DNA of 64,000 bases from Symbiodinium natans (GCA_905221605.1 CAJNDS010002235.1:591343-655342), one strand, 5' to 3'; positions 12,856 to 25,086 are shown, counted from the first letter of the stretch. Notes: generated by a model not told the origin, from the letters alone. Translations and numbers: made by a program.

Positions 12856-12981
12856 CCCTAAACCCTAAACCCTAAACCCTAAACCCTAAACCCTAAACCC
12901 TAAACCCTAAACCCTAAACCCTAAACCCTAAACCCTAAACCCTAAACCCTAAACCCTAAACCCTAAACCCTAAACCCTAAC
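12856..12981 (-). repeat. Long pure CCCTAAA array
   Basis: About eighteen uninterrupted CCCTAAA heptamers, among the purest in the window, so probably recently added or homogenised. An array of the opposite orientation lies 400 bases to the right. Confidence 0.95.
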
Positions 12982-12998
12982 TACACCCAAACCCAGGT

Positions 12999-13102
12999 GG
13001 GTGGTTGTCAGGACTATGGTCCGTTTTCGGATCCCTATTCTAATACGGCACCTAATATTTCGGGTACCCCAAGATAGGGGATCATAATTTTGACAACCAC
13101 CC
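12999..13102. mobile_element. Short inverted-repeat element (singleton)
   Basis: GGGTGGTTGTCA and TGACAACCACCC are perfect 12-base terminal inverted repeats; pairing continues imperfectly inward (GGACTATGGTCC against GGGGATCATAATT). It lies immediately beside the CCCTAAA array. No second full copy was noticed here. Confidence 0.65.
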
Positions 13103-13376
13103 GTGTATAAACTGCAAGCCCTATACGGTTTAGGCTTGAGGGTTTACAGGGCTGCAGGGTTTTCAGAGTTTTGAGGCTTTTAGGGCTTTAGGGTTTCAGC
13201 GTAAAACCCTGAACCCTAAGCCCTAAACTGAGGATTTGGGGTTGGACCTTGCAGCCCCCCCCCCCCCCCCTTCCCCCAACAGACCCCCGGAAGTGCCTGT
13301 TCCTGGGGCGGGGAGAGCTGCCGCACCATCATCCCATGCGCCCTGGGTTTCAACGGCCGTTCCAGTTTTCGAGGCT

Positions 13377-13500
13377 GGGGTTTAGGGTTTAGGGTTTAGG
13401 GTTTAGGGTTTAGGGTTTAGGGTTTAGGGTTTAGGGTTTAGGGTTTAGGGTTTAGGGCTTAGGGTTTAGGGTTTAGGGTTTAGGGTTTAGGGTTTAGGGT
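13377..13500 (+). repeat. Long pure TTTAGGG array
   Basis: About seventeen heptamers, with a single TTAGGGC variant near the middle. It is opposed to the CCCTAAA array at 12856-12981. Confidence 0.95.
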
Positions 13501-14548
13501 GGCCCTCAAGCCCTTAGCCCTGCCCACGCATGCTTTGGGCTTGGCGGTGCCCGGTCGGCAGTGTTTGACTTCTGGGGCGCACCATTATTTCCCCTCTTAA
13601 TTACAAGAGAACCAACCCTAAACCCTAAACGCCTCGGGCTCAGGTTTTCGGGCTTACCCTGAACCCTGAGTCCTAAACCCCATAACAAAAACGAGACAAC
13701 ATCATGGTTAGGGTTTTAGGGTTAGAAGCGTTAGGAACTAAGGCTTCATGGGTGAGGGCTTTTAGGGTCTAGGTTAATGGTCTTAAGGGTCTTATAGGGT
13801 TTAGGGTTGGAGGTCTTTATAGGGTCTTACGGGTTTAGGGGCTTTTAGGGTTTAGGGTATACAAGGTTTCTGCAAAGGCTCTTCCATGTTGGAGTTTAGG
13901 AACATCTTACTGTAAGGTCTTTCAGGACTTGACGGTGTAGCTTACAATGCCAGCGAAGGTCTCGCGCAGTGACTGAGAACCACTGGATGTCTGCCGCCGC
14001 CTGCAGCCAGTACAGGCTTGATGCAGGGTTTACCGAAAACTTACTCGCTGAACGTCTCTAACCCTGAGCCCTAAACCTTGCATGAACTGCAGACGTGTAG
14101 CAGCAGCCATCTGTTTTGATGCTTTGCAGGAAGTTGATTGTACCGCATCGGGTAGCTAGAGATAAGAGCCGGAACCCGCATCTTCGCTGATAGGAGCCTA
14201 CTGGTGCAATCCGAGCAGACATGCCTGCTTGTGCTGTTTTATCAAACAAACAGGGGCGCGCACACAGAGAGCGCAAGGGAACTTTGCTCGTGCAAGACTG
14301 CCCGGGCATGATTTTGTCAGGCTGAGAAGAGGGTTTGATCTACAATGCGGACGATTGCCGAGATAGCCTTCAGCCTAAAGCATGCCACATAAAGCAATCG
14401 CAAAACACACACAAGATTAGTAACGCAGAATAATTTGTCTCGGCAGCTGAGGCCCATAATCAGAACGGTTACGACAAGTGCCAAGGACAAGTGCCGGCGC
14501 CTTCCAGACATTCGGCGCGGGGACATCAGCGGAGTCTGCCAAACAACA

Positions 14549-14712
14549 CGGCTCTCGCTCTCCCTTTCTCTCTCTCTCTTTCTCTCTGTCTCTCTCGTTC
14601 TTTCTCTCCCTCTCTCTCTCTCTCTCTGTTTCTCTCGCTCTCTCTCTCTCTCTCACTCTCTCTCTCTCTCTGTCTCTCTCTCTCTCTCTCTGTCTCTCTC
14701 GCTCTCTCTCTG
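14549..14712 (+). repeat. (CT)n-rich microsatellite
   Basis: About 160 bases of TCTCTC with occasional TTTCTC, TGTCTC and CGCTC interruptions. Long open frames on both strands here are only translated dinucleotide repeat. Confidence 0.95.
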
Positions 14713-15599
14713 GCGCACTCCCCTAAATCCTAAACCCTAAACACCGCAGAACCTGAAAACGCTGCACCTCCAAGCCTTTAAACTTTAAAGCGTTCCAAGA
14801 GCTCCTCCTCAAACAATCAGGGGCCCTTTAAACGCCACAAAAACCCTTGAAACCCGAGCCCCAAACATGCCGAAGATAAGCCTCGGTTTAGGGTTTCGAG
14901 TTTAGGGTTTAGGGTTCAGGGTGTAGGGTTTAGGGTTTGCCCCCCCCCCCCCCCCGCCCCCCGCGCATAAACCTTTGGGCCTTTGCTATCGCTGTGGGCC
15001 TCAAGTCTGCAGAGTGACGCCCTGAGAACTCAACCCTCAACCCTCAACCCAAAAACCACAGGGTCGGGGTTCAGGCAAAAAGGTTCGGGGCAGAGAATTC
15101 CCACGGCGGCCATCCCTCTCAACCCAACCGAAAGGCTTGTGTTTAGAAGGGATGCTCTGGGCTTCAGTTTGGGTTGGCTGTCGTGTTCATGTATTGGGTT
15201 TGGGGGCTTAGGGCTTAGGGGCTTAGGGGCTTAGGGCTTAGGGGCTTAGGGGCTTAGTCTTTCGGAGTTTCGGGTCCAAAAACAGGTTCCTGATGATGGC
15301 AAATGCCCTGAGCCCTATAAACCCTAAACCCTCAATTCTAAACCCTGTGGACCCCGAAACTTTAAACCCTAAACCCTAGCCCTAAACCCTAAACCCTAAA
15401 ACCTAAACCCTAAACCCTGAACCCTAAACCCTAAGTTCTAAACCCTGTGGACCAACTGCCTTGCGGATGGTCGGATCCCCCGCGGGCATCTCCGCGCGCC
15501 TGCTCACCAAACGGACTCGAGCATCGAGGGCTGGGTTCTATGGGGCCTTATGGGGTTTACAGGGCTTATAGGGTTTAGGGCTGTAGGGTTTAGGGCTAG

Positions 15600-15968
15600 G
15601 GTTTAGGGCTGGGTTTAGGAGCGTAGGGGCCGACTCGGTCGACCTCCTGAGGCCGAGACTGCTGTGGCAGGCCAGGTGCTGCTGGCGGCACGGGCATTGG
15701 CGGGGCCCCAGGCACAGATTCGGCTGGCACGCAATGCACCTCGCATCGGGGTCGGTCACCTCGGTTTCGCGGCGTCGGCGACGTTTTTTGACCACCCTTG
15801 TTTTTGCTTGGGAGCACGGTGCCGCCTGCTGCCCCCATGCTCTCTTTCTCGGCCTTGGTGACAGACACTTTCACGCCACTCTCGGACACACAGGGTTCCA
15901 CGTGCTCCTCGAAGTCCCAGTCATCATCGTCGAGCTTGCCGGACCATGTCAGCCCGCCCGCTTCATCT
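15600..15968 (-). CDS. Possible host exon fragment, function unknown
   Basis: The minus strand is open for about 120 codons and, unlike neighbouring frames, is not built of telomere repeat. Near its start it encodes the acidic stretch LDDDDWDFEEHVEPC, followed by a mixed charged region and a proline-rich tail. An AG (CTAG) directly before the open stretch could be a splice acceptor, and GGTGG near 15805 could be a donor. An overlapping frame (15620-15795) encodes a run of arginines and several CxxC-like cysteines, so the true frame or splice pattern is uncertain. I recognise no family. Intact gene, exon and pseudogene are all possible. Confidence 0.3.
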
Positions 15969-18900
15969 AGGCTTCAGAATGCGAAGACCGTTTGCCTTCA
16001 CTAAGTGGCCTTCACTAAGTCAACACTGCCACAATAAGTGCTGCTAAGTCTCTGAACGCGTGCATCTTCTCTCGGACGTGGGCCGTTACCGTATAAGGGC
16101 TTTAGGCCTCAGCCCCTATAAACTCCAAACCGTCCAAACCCTGCAACTAGACCTGCAGTAACAGTTCGCGCTTCGATAGGACCCTCTATGTGGGAGCTTC
16201 CTATCGTGCAGGTGTATCGTATAGGCCTGGGGTGTCGGGTTTAGGGTCAAAACCCTAAACCCTAAACCCTAACATTGTAACCTGGCAGAAAGCCGTAAGG
16301 CTGCTGAAGCTAGAATCTCGAACCCCAAAATCCACGATGGCACCGTAAAAGCCTTGCACAGGTTGTGCGGTTTAGGGTTTAGGGTATGGGGTTTAGGGTT
16401 TAGGCTTTAGGGTTTAGGGTTTAGGGTTTAGGTTTCAGCTGGAGAACTATACTTTGCTCCACGATACTTGTTACCCTACTCATAGCTAGCCACGGACCTT
16501 CCCATGCTGTGTGGAGAAGTATGGGGCTTATGGTTTCATATTGGTGTTGCCCACTCATATGATCTCATGATTACGCAATTCTTGCTTCAAACTAGGATAC
16601 GGGTATGTGGTTATACTGATATATTGTGTTGTCATGCCACCAAGTATAATTTGCTGCACTGTCATATTGTTACGCCGTCGTATGTTGTCATCTTGTGATC
16701 TTGCTGTATTGTTAATGTTGACATATTGATATATCGCTATATGATTAGATTGCAATATGGTCTTAGTACATCATGTTGTTCGTGCTATGAAGACTACTAC
16801 CTTAAAGTCACCCCAGACAAGCCCCAACCCCGAAAAAACAAACTTATCTCTTTGCATCGTCATCGGATCCCGTACAGGACTCCCCTAAACCCGAAACCCT
16901 AGGCTCTAAACCCTGAACCGCAAAACCTAAATTCTGAAACGCGCTTCCGCTGCCTGGCTGCGCGGCTCGCAGCTTGCTCCTGCAGAACCTGGCGATAAGG
17001 CTGGGGCTTGGCGTCTGGCTGGGGGTTTAGGGTTTAGGGTTTAGGGTTTAGGGTTTAGGGTTTAGGGTATAGGGTTTAGGGTTTAGGGCCCGTATTTGCA
17101 TGCCTGTGCACGATCCGCTTGTTCTGAAGGACTTCTCTTGATCTACATATATATATGTATGTATATGTTTATTGCTTATTTATTTATGTATAATTGTTAT
17201 TTGACTTTTCATGTGTTATATGTATATGTATATATACATATACTATAGACACACAGAGAAGCTGCGCATACAATAGCAGGCTAAGGTTCGACACTCTCCA
17301 CACTCAACATCAACACAAAGCCGCTTCCTAAACCCGGCGGAAAGCTGCAGCATCAATCAGGCACAGTGTAGTTACGTGCATTCAGACCTCTGGTGCAAAA
17401 TTCCGGACCGTGGCTTGTTTTCAGCCAAGTGGCCCTGCGGCGTTCTTCCCACGCGTCCTCAGCACCTTCGGGCGAGGGCTTTAAGGTTTTGGATTTAGGG
17501 TGCTGCCAGAACTCAGGTGAAAACCATCATGGGGTCTGCCCAAAGGTTAGAACGACAATGCAGGAAGGGACCCCCCGAGAATTTGGCTTAGGGTTTGGCG
17601 ACAATTCATCAAACTTCAAGCAATGGGGAGAACATACCCTATGATTGAGGCAGAGCACGCCCCCGTTTTAAAGGTTGCATGTTGTACGCTAGCAGGTGAC
17701 TCCAAAAACCCGAAGCCCCTTGAGACGTACAGGTTGCTGTAGGTAAACTCCTAAACTTTAAGCTCGGAAACGCCGGAAACCATTTAATCGATTACACTGG
17801 GGAACCCTAAACCAAACCCTCAGCCCCCAAACCCTAAACTCGAAACCCCAATTTTTTACCCTAATCTGCCGAAACTCTGAAGCCCCGAATCTCGGCTTCC
17901 GGCGTGCCACTGACTGCTCGATGTTCTCGCGAGAGGTGCCCAGGTTCAGCTGACACAAAGGTTTGGGGATTTAGGGGATCCGAAGTGTCTCTCAAGTTGC
18001 ACTGTCACGGAGGCCCACCCACCTAACCGTCACACGACGTGAAACCGGGATGCGCAGCCAAGTCCGTCCAGCCTACCCAAGCCTGAAAGAAACTAACTTC
18101 CCGGAGGCGAATGGGGCGGTGGTGGGCTCAGTTCCCGAAAACAAACCTACAAGCTACCTACTGCTGCAAGCGCTTAAAGTGCAATCGCTTCGCTAAGCAC
18201 AACCCGCATGAGCCCTTAATTTGGGTCCCTTGTTGCACAACCCTCATACACACTATATATACAAGAATGGCATAAACACGGGCAAGGGACAATGCTAAGG
18301 GCCCATGCTTCTGACCTTAGAGTTTTTGCCGGGGTTCGGCGGCTCAGGGCTTTTCAGGGTTTAGGCGGGGACATCGGCTGAGGCGGCATCACCAAAGAGG
18401 GTTAGCAGACGAGGTACTCTGCCATGCAACCACGCTACACTGAGGCTACCTTGGGTTGAACCTCTCCTGTTTTTGAGGGCTGGGGGGGGGTAAGGGTTTA
18501 GGGAGTAGGGTAACCCCGATGCCAAAAAGGACCTAGAGGCAACCACACTGGGGCTTCCATGGAATCCAGGAACCAGGTATAAAGTCCTGGTTTCGGGGCT
18601 CCTTGGGGTATGGTTTAGGGCTTCGGGCTTAGGGGTTGAGGGTTTTTGGGCTAAGGCCTAAAAGGCTTCTGAAACCCACAGTTTTAAGTCGATTTTCCTT
18701 GTACATAGCCTTCTACATGAATGACATAGGCCACCACACACTTCCCGATAAGGGGGAGTCCTGAGTCGAACCTCGACCCTATAAAGCCCCAAGCACTAAC
18801 CCTAAACCCTAGCCCTAATCCCTAAACCCTAAACCCTAAACCCTAATGTTAACCTCACATCTATAAATGGGGTGGCAACTGTAATATTCGCCGGGCCAGA

Positions 18901-19109
18901 GGGGCTCAGCCGAAGACTACTTTCCATTACGGGAGGTTTTCGGGCCGATGTGTGTAAACAAGTCTATATAGGGGGTCCGGTGAAAATAATAATGGGGTGA
19001 CAACAGTAATATTTGGCCGGCCAGGAATCAGAAATTTTACTTGCAGAGAAGACTTTTCGAGCTCCGAGGCTCTAGAGAAGCAGATCTCGTTTGAGATTGC
19101 TTGTCTTGT

Positions 19110-19366
19110 GAGATTGCTGCAGCTCCAGAGCTGCGAGAAACTGCTGCTTCAGGCCTGTTTCTTCAGAGAAGCAGGTGCCTCTTGAGATTGCTGCAGCTCC
19201 AGAGCTGCGAGAAGCTGCTGCTTCAGGCCTGTTTCTTCAGAGAAGCAGGTGCCTCTTGAGATTGCTGCAGCTCCAGAGCTGCGAGAAACTGCTGCTTCAG
19301 GCCTGTTTCTTCAGAGAAGCAGGTGCCTCTTGAGATTGCTGCAGCTCCAGAGCTGCGAGAAACTGC
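19110..19366. repeat. 74-base tandem repeat, 3.5 copies
   Basis: Units starting GAGATTGCTGCAGCTCCAGA begin at 19110, 19184, 19258 and 19332 (partial), nearly identical. A degenerate version (GAGAAGCAGATCTCGTTTGAG) precedes them. Both strands are open across several units because 74 mod 3 is 2 and few stops occur, so the open frames are not taken as genes. Confidence 0.9.
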
Positions 19367-19373
19367 TGTCTTG

Positions 19374-19735
19374 GAATTCAGGAAACCGCCAGAGGTCTGA
19401 AAGCAAGGTTTCTTTACTAAAATCCTTATCCGCCGGGGCTCGAAAACAAGTCCGGAAAGGGTACCCCTTATGGGCCTCCAAAATGACAATAGTAAATGGG
19501 TGGCAATAATAATTTCGGCGAGGGGGGGGGGAACCAAGGAAGCCTCAAGTTTAAATGGCTGCCTTTAAGTCTCAAGACAAGAACCCTTAAGCTCAAGACT
19601 TCAGGCTTCGGGTCCTGGTCCAAGTCTCAAGGCAAGAATCCCTGAAGCTTAAGACTTCAGCCTTCGGGTCCTGGAATTCAGGAAGCCGCCAGAGATCTCA
19701 AAGCCAGGTTTCCTTACTTAAAACCTTTAGACCCC
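19374..19735. repeat. Direct repeats flanking tandem duplicated segment
   Basis: GGAATTCAGGAAACCGCCAG (19376) recurs as GGAATTCAGGAAGCCGCCAG (19674); each is followed by AGGTTTC(T/C)TTACT. Between them lie two tandem copies of an AAGTCTCAAG(A/G)CAAGAA unit ending TTCGGGTCCTGG (about 19570 and 19620). This looks like local segmental duplication. Confidence 0.75.
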
Positions 19736-19961
19736 CAGGCCGCAGACCCCAGACCCCAGAATCCTCATTATTGACACCCTCTCTTTTTTTTGACCCGTCC
19801 AAACCCCGGGGACCAAAACAAGATTTGGGGGGGGGGGGGTTTATTAAAGCGACGTTAACATTAAACCCGAAACCCTGAACCCTAAACCCTAAACCCCTTG
19901 CAAGCCTGAGGGATCAACTTGCTCTTGCTCTGCGCGGGGGTGATCTGACCTAAGCTGGTCT

Positions 19962-20090
19962 CTACTTGAAGGCTCAGGGGACCTAGTAAGTAGGGTTAAA
20001 CAAATTCGGGCAACTTTAGTTACAATTACTTGTAACTCCAATTAGGGTACTTATAGCCCTACTTACGAAGTCCCATGATCCTGCAAGTAG
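19962..20090. mobile_element. MITE family 4-like element, copy B
   Basis: The left end CTACTTGAAGG..TCAGGGGACCTAGTAAGTAGGG pairs with CCCTACTTACGAAGTCCC..CCTGCAAGTAG at the right. The interior GTTACAATTACTTGTAAC is itself a palindrome. The ends resemble the CTTGGAGG/CCTCCAAG termini of the copy at 32054. Confidence 0.6.
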
Positions 20091-20658
20091 CAGCTCCTAG
20101 TGGCTCGTTGGAGAGAGTTCTGTGCAAGTTCTGAGCATGATGATCGGTTTAAGGGTGGGTTTAGGGTTTAGGGTTTAGGATTTAGGGTTTAGGGATTAAG
20201 GTTTATAGGGAGACCCAAGAGACCGAAAGGAATACGAACCGTGCCCTTCTTGGCTTAAAAGGGGCTTCTGCGGGAGCCTGAGCCCTAAAAAAAGGGAATC
20301 ATATAGGGAACAGATACCGTGAGGGTTTAGGGCGGCTGACCATGAGCTGTGCGTCAACGCGGCCGGCAGTACTCGAAGGAGACAATGTCTGGGTCTCAAC
20401 CTGAGGCAATGGGGTTTAGGTTTAGGGTTTAGGGTTTACGGTTTAGGGTTTAGGATTTTAGGGGGGTTTAGGGCCGTTTAGGGTTTAGGGTTTAGGGCTT
20501 AGGGGTTTAGGGTTTAGGGTTTAGGGTGGAGGGCCGCTGCCCGGGGGAGGGGGGGGAACTCATTTTGGAACTCATTTTCTGCCAAACTGCGCTAGAGCCT
20601 GCAACCTAAAGCCCCTTGGAAAATACGGTTGGAGACATAAACTTTCTGAACACAAGCA

Positions 20659-20687
20659 ACACACACACACACACAGACAGACGGACG

Positions 20688-20722
<35 letters not shown>

Positions 20723-20730
20723 GCGCACAC
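20659..20730. repeat. ACAC / GACA / GACG microsatellite
   Basis: An (AC)n run passes into GACGGACG and then (ACAG)n. The valine- and cysteine-rich open frames on the minus strand come from this repeat. Confidence 0.95.
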
Positions 20731-22488
20731 AAGCATGAACAGAGACTGACCCGCCTCAGAATCTCCAATGTAGAAGTACTGCGTCCCATCGTCCACCTCG
20801 AAGAAAGGTTGAGATTGAGGGTGCTTCCTGGTTTGAGGATGGCGAGCATCGCCAAATTACCTATCACTTTCAGGGGTGGGGTGGGTGGGGGGGGGGGTTT
20901 AGGGTTTAGGGTTTCGGGTTTAGGATTTAGGGTGGGTGGGGGGATGCAGACAGCTGCTCTTGAAAGCGTAAACCCTAGTCCTCTTTAGCCTTGGCGTTGT
21001 CAGGGCATAGGCTACCACTGGCGTTGTTTGGGTCTCGGGTTTGGGGTCATCAGTGGGCCAACTAAAGTTACATTTACTAATCTACTCTTTCTGTTCTTGA
21101 TTTTAAACCCTCAACCCTAAACCCTAAACCTTAAAGGGGGGCGGGATGGGGGTTGGGTTCGGGTGGACTCTCTCAGAGGGGAACCTCCCGGGAAAAGTTA
21201 GGGACTCGGTTCACGGGGCGGCTCGCCTGTGTCCTCCAAGGGCCTCAGCCCTCAACAAAAAAAAGTTAGGAAGGCTTTCAATTGCAACAACAGGACAAAA
21301 ACAATACTCTGAAAAAAAACGTTGTGGATATTCAGCGTCCGTTCTTGCTTGATTGTAACCAGGTTCGTTTCCCACATAAGACCATTTCTCCCTGGGCTCC
21401 ATTTCTCCCTGGGCTCCAGGCTTCTGTGCAGCAGTGACGGAAGGAAAATTGAGAACCGGGCGGCCCCAATGAGCGGCTACTTTGATGACCCATGTACGTA
21501 CTAGCTCCCAACGTCCAAAAGCGTGGGTGTTCCGGGTCTAACAGCAACGCATTCGGAACGGAACCGGAACGGAGCACCGGAGTGGAACATATGGGTCCCT
21601 GACCATCTTCTTGTTGCAGGCTTTTGGGTTGCGCCGCTGGGTTCGTATGCTTAGTTCAGTGCTATGCTTTTGTTGAGAGGTTCCCGGATTTAGCTTCTAT
21701 GAAAGCCTGGTAAAAACTCTAAACCTAAACCCTGAGCTACGCCCTCACAAAACCTCCAAGACCCCCTTAATCAAGGAATCTCACTTAAAGTATACGTAAT
21801 AGGAACCCTATATATGATTTAAGGTACATTCCTTAATTTCAGGTTTTAGAGTTTAGGGTTTCAAGGCCTCTGGGCGGTCTGTTAGGGGGCCTGCCGACAG
21901 CGGTTGGAGAGCTGCGCGACGACTTCGTGGAGCTTCTCCAGGCCTGATCATGCGGCTTGGAAGCTTCAGAAGGGTTTAGGGGGTTTAGGGTTTAGGGTTG
22001 AGGGTTGAGGGTTGAGGGTTGAGGGTTTAGGGGGTAGGGTTTAGGGCTTGATATAGGGGCCTGAACAATTGGATTAGGGTTTTGGGGGATACAAGAGCTT
22101 GGTGTAGGGCTTACGGTTTAGGGTAGACGGCTTCGGGAGTCTGGGGTTTAGAGTTTAAGGTGTACAGCTAAGGGAACTTTAGGGTAGAAGAGCCCCTGTT
22201 CTGGAAGGGCTTAACATGTTAGGGCTTGTAGTTTATGGGGCGACGCAGCTTCCGGCTGCCGTTACCGTAAAGAGCGTTGATTTCACAAAATAGGGGACGC
22301 CCCTCCCCAATATCGATAATTCTTATTGCAGGGACCCCTAACCCTAAACCCTAAACCCTAAAGGAACCCTCGCATGACGAACTGCGACATCGAAAGGCTC
22401 GGTCACTTTTCTTGCACTTCGCGCATGGAGTTCCTCTGCCTCCTGTCCACGCCGATGCTGGGCCGCAGAGCACCATGATCCCTGAACT

Positions 22489-22849
22489 TAGGGTTTAGGG
22501 TTTAGGGTTTAGGGGGTAGGGTTTAGGGTTTAGGGTTTAGGGTTTAGGGTTTAGGGTTTAGGGTTTAGGGTTTAGGGTTTAGGGTTTAGGGTTTAGGGTT
22601 TAGGGTTTAGGGTTTAGGGTTTAGGGTTTAGGGTTTACGGTTTAGGGATAAGCGCAGAAAGCATGCATCTTGTAGCATGAGACATATAGGGTTTGACCAA
22701 AACTTGGGGTACCTTTCCTTGGGGGGAGGGGGGGGGGGGGGCTCCTAGAACAAGGACTTTAGGGTTTAGGGTTTAGGGTTTAGGGTTTAGGGTTTAGGGT
22801 TTAGGGTTTAGGGTTTAGGGTTTAGGGTTTAGGGTTTAGGGTTTAGGGG
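22489..22849 (+). repeat. Two long TTTAGGG arrays
   Basis: Bases 22489-22648 hold about 22 heptamers and 22758-22849 about 13, separated by a unique 110-base island that ends in a G run. Both run in the same orientation. Confidence 0.95.
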
Positions 22850-23033
22850 GGTCCCCCGATTTAAGGACATCACCATACGGAAGTGGAAGCTTCCAGAAGT
22901 TAGCTGGGGGTCCACAGACTCAGATCAAGGAGTGATGGAGGAGGGGTTAGGGGAGCTTCGGACTTGGCTTTGGCTTTTCAGCGTCTAGGGTTTAGGGTTT
23001 AGGGTTTAGGGTTTAGGGTTTAGGGTTTAGGGC

Positions 23034-23130
23034 TTACCCAAAGGCTCCTCTGTGGCACCTTTTTGGGGTAGTATATTAGAATCCCCTATAACTAACCCAA
23101 AAAGGAACTACATTGGAGCCTTTGGGTAAG
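23034..23130. mobile_element. MITE family 1, copy C
   Basis: TTACCCAAAGGCTCC to GGAGCCTTTGGGTAA, with TA on both sides. The left end abuts a TTTAGGG array directly, so the element either inserted at the edge of the array or seeded it. Confidence 0.85.
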
Positions 23131-23759
23131 TACTATCTACATGTTTCGGGGCGTGATGTAGCCATTATTTGGACTTGCATTGCTAGGGTCAGTCTTTAAC
23201 TCGAGGACAAGATCTCAGCATCCGCGAAACCCGCAAGAGACAAGGCTTTCAGGCCCAGATCCAAAGCCCTATTTAACTGCATTACTCATCAACCCTAAAC
23301 CCTATAAACCCTATAAATCCTATAAACCCTATAAACCCTAAACCCTATAAACCCTAAACCCTAACCCCTAAACCCTAAACCCTAAACCCCATTGGGCCCT
23401 ACAATCCCCCCCCCCCCCCCCAGCAATGCTCCCGGCTCTCAGATCACCTCAGGATGTGCCTTCAGTAGTTCCCGCGGAACTCGGAGGCGCAGCTTGAATG
23501 AAGACTTATACCTTTATGGGGGGGGGGGGGGGTTTCCGAATGTAGGGTTTAGGGGGTTTAGGGTTTAGGGTGTGGGGTTTAGGGTTTGGGGTTTAGGGTT
23601 TGGGGTTTAGGGTTTAGGGTTTGGGCTTAGGCACTACTTCGAGCGTCAGCTTTCTCAAGGCCCTTGCAGACTGAAGAGATTTGAGGAACTTTTAAGGATT
23701 CTTGTTTGGGAAGTTCCTGAAAGTACTTTCCCGTTTGTTGAGCAACTCCAATACCTCTC

Positions 23760-24074
23760 TGATGGCCAGGTGGTATCCGAGCCCGTGAAGCTTTCGTAGC
23801 CATAGTAGAGTGTCATGGCATTCATGGCCTGTGCGGGCGTAGCAAAGCGAAAGGGATAGCGATATCCGCCGATATCCTCCGGTCCCCCGATCTTCACCCC
23901 CTTCTCTTTTAGCTCCTTGTAGATGTCCTCAACACCTTTTGCAACAATGCCGTCTTGGGTGCGTATCAAGATGTTGGACTGCTGAATTTGGGGGCCAGAC
24001 ACATAGTTGGCGATTTCAATGTGGTAGTCCATGAAGTCCGCTTCATTGCCGTCCACAGGTGTGATGCTGCTCAT
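23760..24074 (-). CDS. Possible host exon, function unknown
   Basis: On the minus strand an open frame from an ATG at 24074 reads as ordinary globular protein for about 100 codons, with segments such as DFMDYHIEIANYVSGPQ, DIYKELKEKGVKIGG and FATPAQAMNAMTLYYGYESF and no telomere-repeat residues. The frame stays open left to 23655, but protein-like character fades after the codons near 23770, where AGAG/GTATTG could be a splice donor. No family is recognised. Composition and amino-acid use set it apart from every other frame in the first 41 kb. It could be one exon of an intron-containing gene or a gene relic. Confidence 0.4.
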
Positions 24075-24920
24075 GGCAAATGCGGCCCACAAGAACGGAC
24101 GAGAGGCAAGAAGAGTGTGATACCACCAATGCTAATGTTGTTGCGGTACGGGTCGGATGTATGACGCTCCTAGCCACTAGAGCGACGAGAGACACATCAG
24201 AATAATAAGCAATTGTGGCCAGTTCAACACTCTTTGATAATCTACATAGTTCGACCTGTAGTACCTATTTTTGGCCCTGAGTTGTTTGGCAGTACCCCCT
24301 AAACCCTAAACTCTAAACCCTCAACCCTAAACCCAAACCCCAGCTTGATTGGAGATGTTGGGATGGGGTTGCCCATGAGTCGCTGCAGGTTGCATTCTGG
24401 CATCTGCTTCTACTGGTCTTGGGCACACACGATGCATTTTCAAAGCAGCAAGAAAGGCAGTGTGCTTGTACAAGCCCGAACCCCCCCAAAACCCCAAACC
24501 CTAAACCCTTACATTTCAAACTTGAATCCGGGCTTTTCTAGAGGCTAGGCTCCCTCTTCCAACTCAAGGCCCAAAACCCTAAAAACTCAAACAAAACCCT
24601 CAAACCCAGACCAAAGTCAGGCGGACAAAGCCTTCTCAAGCCTGCCCTCAATGCATCCTGGAGGCGCATGTGAGCCCCAAACATACGAGTTCTTGAGGTA
24701 GCTAGTTCAGGTTTAGGGTTTGGGGTTTGGGGTTTGGGGTTTGGAGTTTGGGGTTTGGGGTTTAGGGATTAGAGTTTGGGGTTTGTGGTTTGGGGTTTAG
24801 GGTTTAGGGCTAGGGTTAGGTAGTTAGGCAGGTAGGGTCCCGATGAGCTTAGGGCTTGGGGTGCCAGCTCCGAGTAGGGAACTGGGGAAGACATATTCCC
24901 ATGCAGAACCCTTTTGAAGG

Positions 24921-25042
24921 CCTATATTTGGATTTTCCCCCTTGTACTAGCAGTCCTCAATAGGGATTCTAGTACCCCCGATTAGAGTCCCTATTAAGGA
25001 CTGTTAGTATAAGGGGAGAATATCCCAAGGTGGATATTAGGT
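24921..25042. mobile_element. MITE family 5, copy A
   Basis: The outer ends CCTATATTTGGATTTTCCCCC and GGGGAGAATATCC..GGATATTAGG pair imperfectly. The inner arms CTAGCAGTCCTCAATAGGGA and TCCCTATTAAGGACTGTTAG pair well. A second copy is at 31538-31637. Confidence 0.7.
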
Positions 25043-25086
25043 AGGCTGTGCTCGCCTCTAAAGGATCCTGCAAAAACCTAACCTTG

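Larger units (their letters stand above)
9761..14540. other. Gene-poor mosaic, part 3
   Basis: An AT-rich stretch (9770-9850) is followed by telomere-like arrays (10261-10295, 10811-10877, 12856-12981, 13377-13500) between short unique islands. Bases 10121-10200 and 35310-35395 share AGTAGGATNCCCTTAGA followed by GGTACCCC(T/G)AATTTCG, another low-copy dispersed segment. No gene is supportable. Confidence 0.6.
14541..20900. other. Gene-poor mosaic, part 4
   Basis: Contains a long (CT)n tract, telomere-like arrays (14885-14935, 15355-15435, 16365-16435, 17022-17088, 20160-20215, 20410-20530), AT-rich TATATG/TATG runs (17142-17245) and GC-richer islands. One island (15600-15968, minus strand) reads as a plausible host exon. 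Bases 18860-19020 hold two diverged copies of AATGGGGTG(G/A)CAAC(T/A)GTAATATT, and a third partial copy is near 19490. Confidence 0.6.

Noticed and set aside
14435-14740. Serine/leucine-rich and Arg/Glu-rich frames on both strands
   Set aside because: Pure translation of a (CT)n microsatellite; the same applies near 9040, 33130 and 40300.
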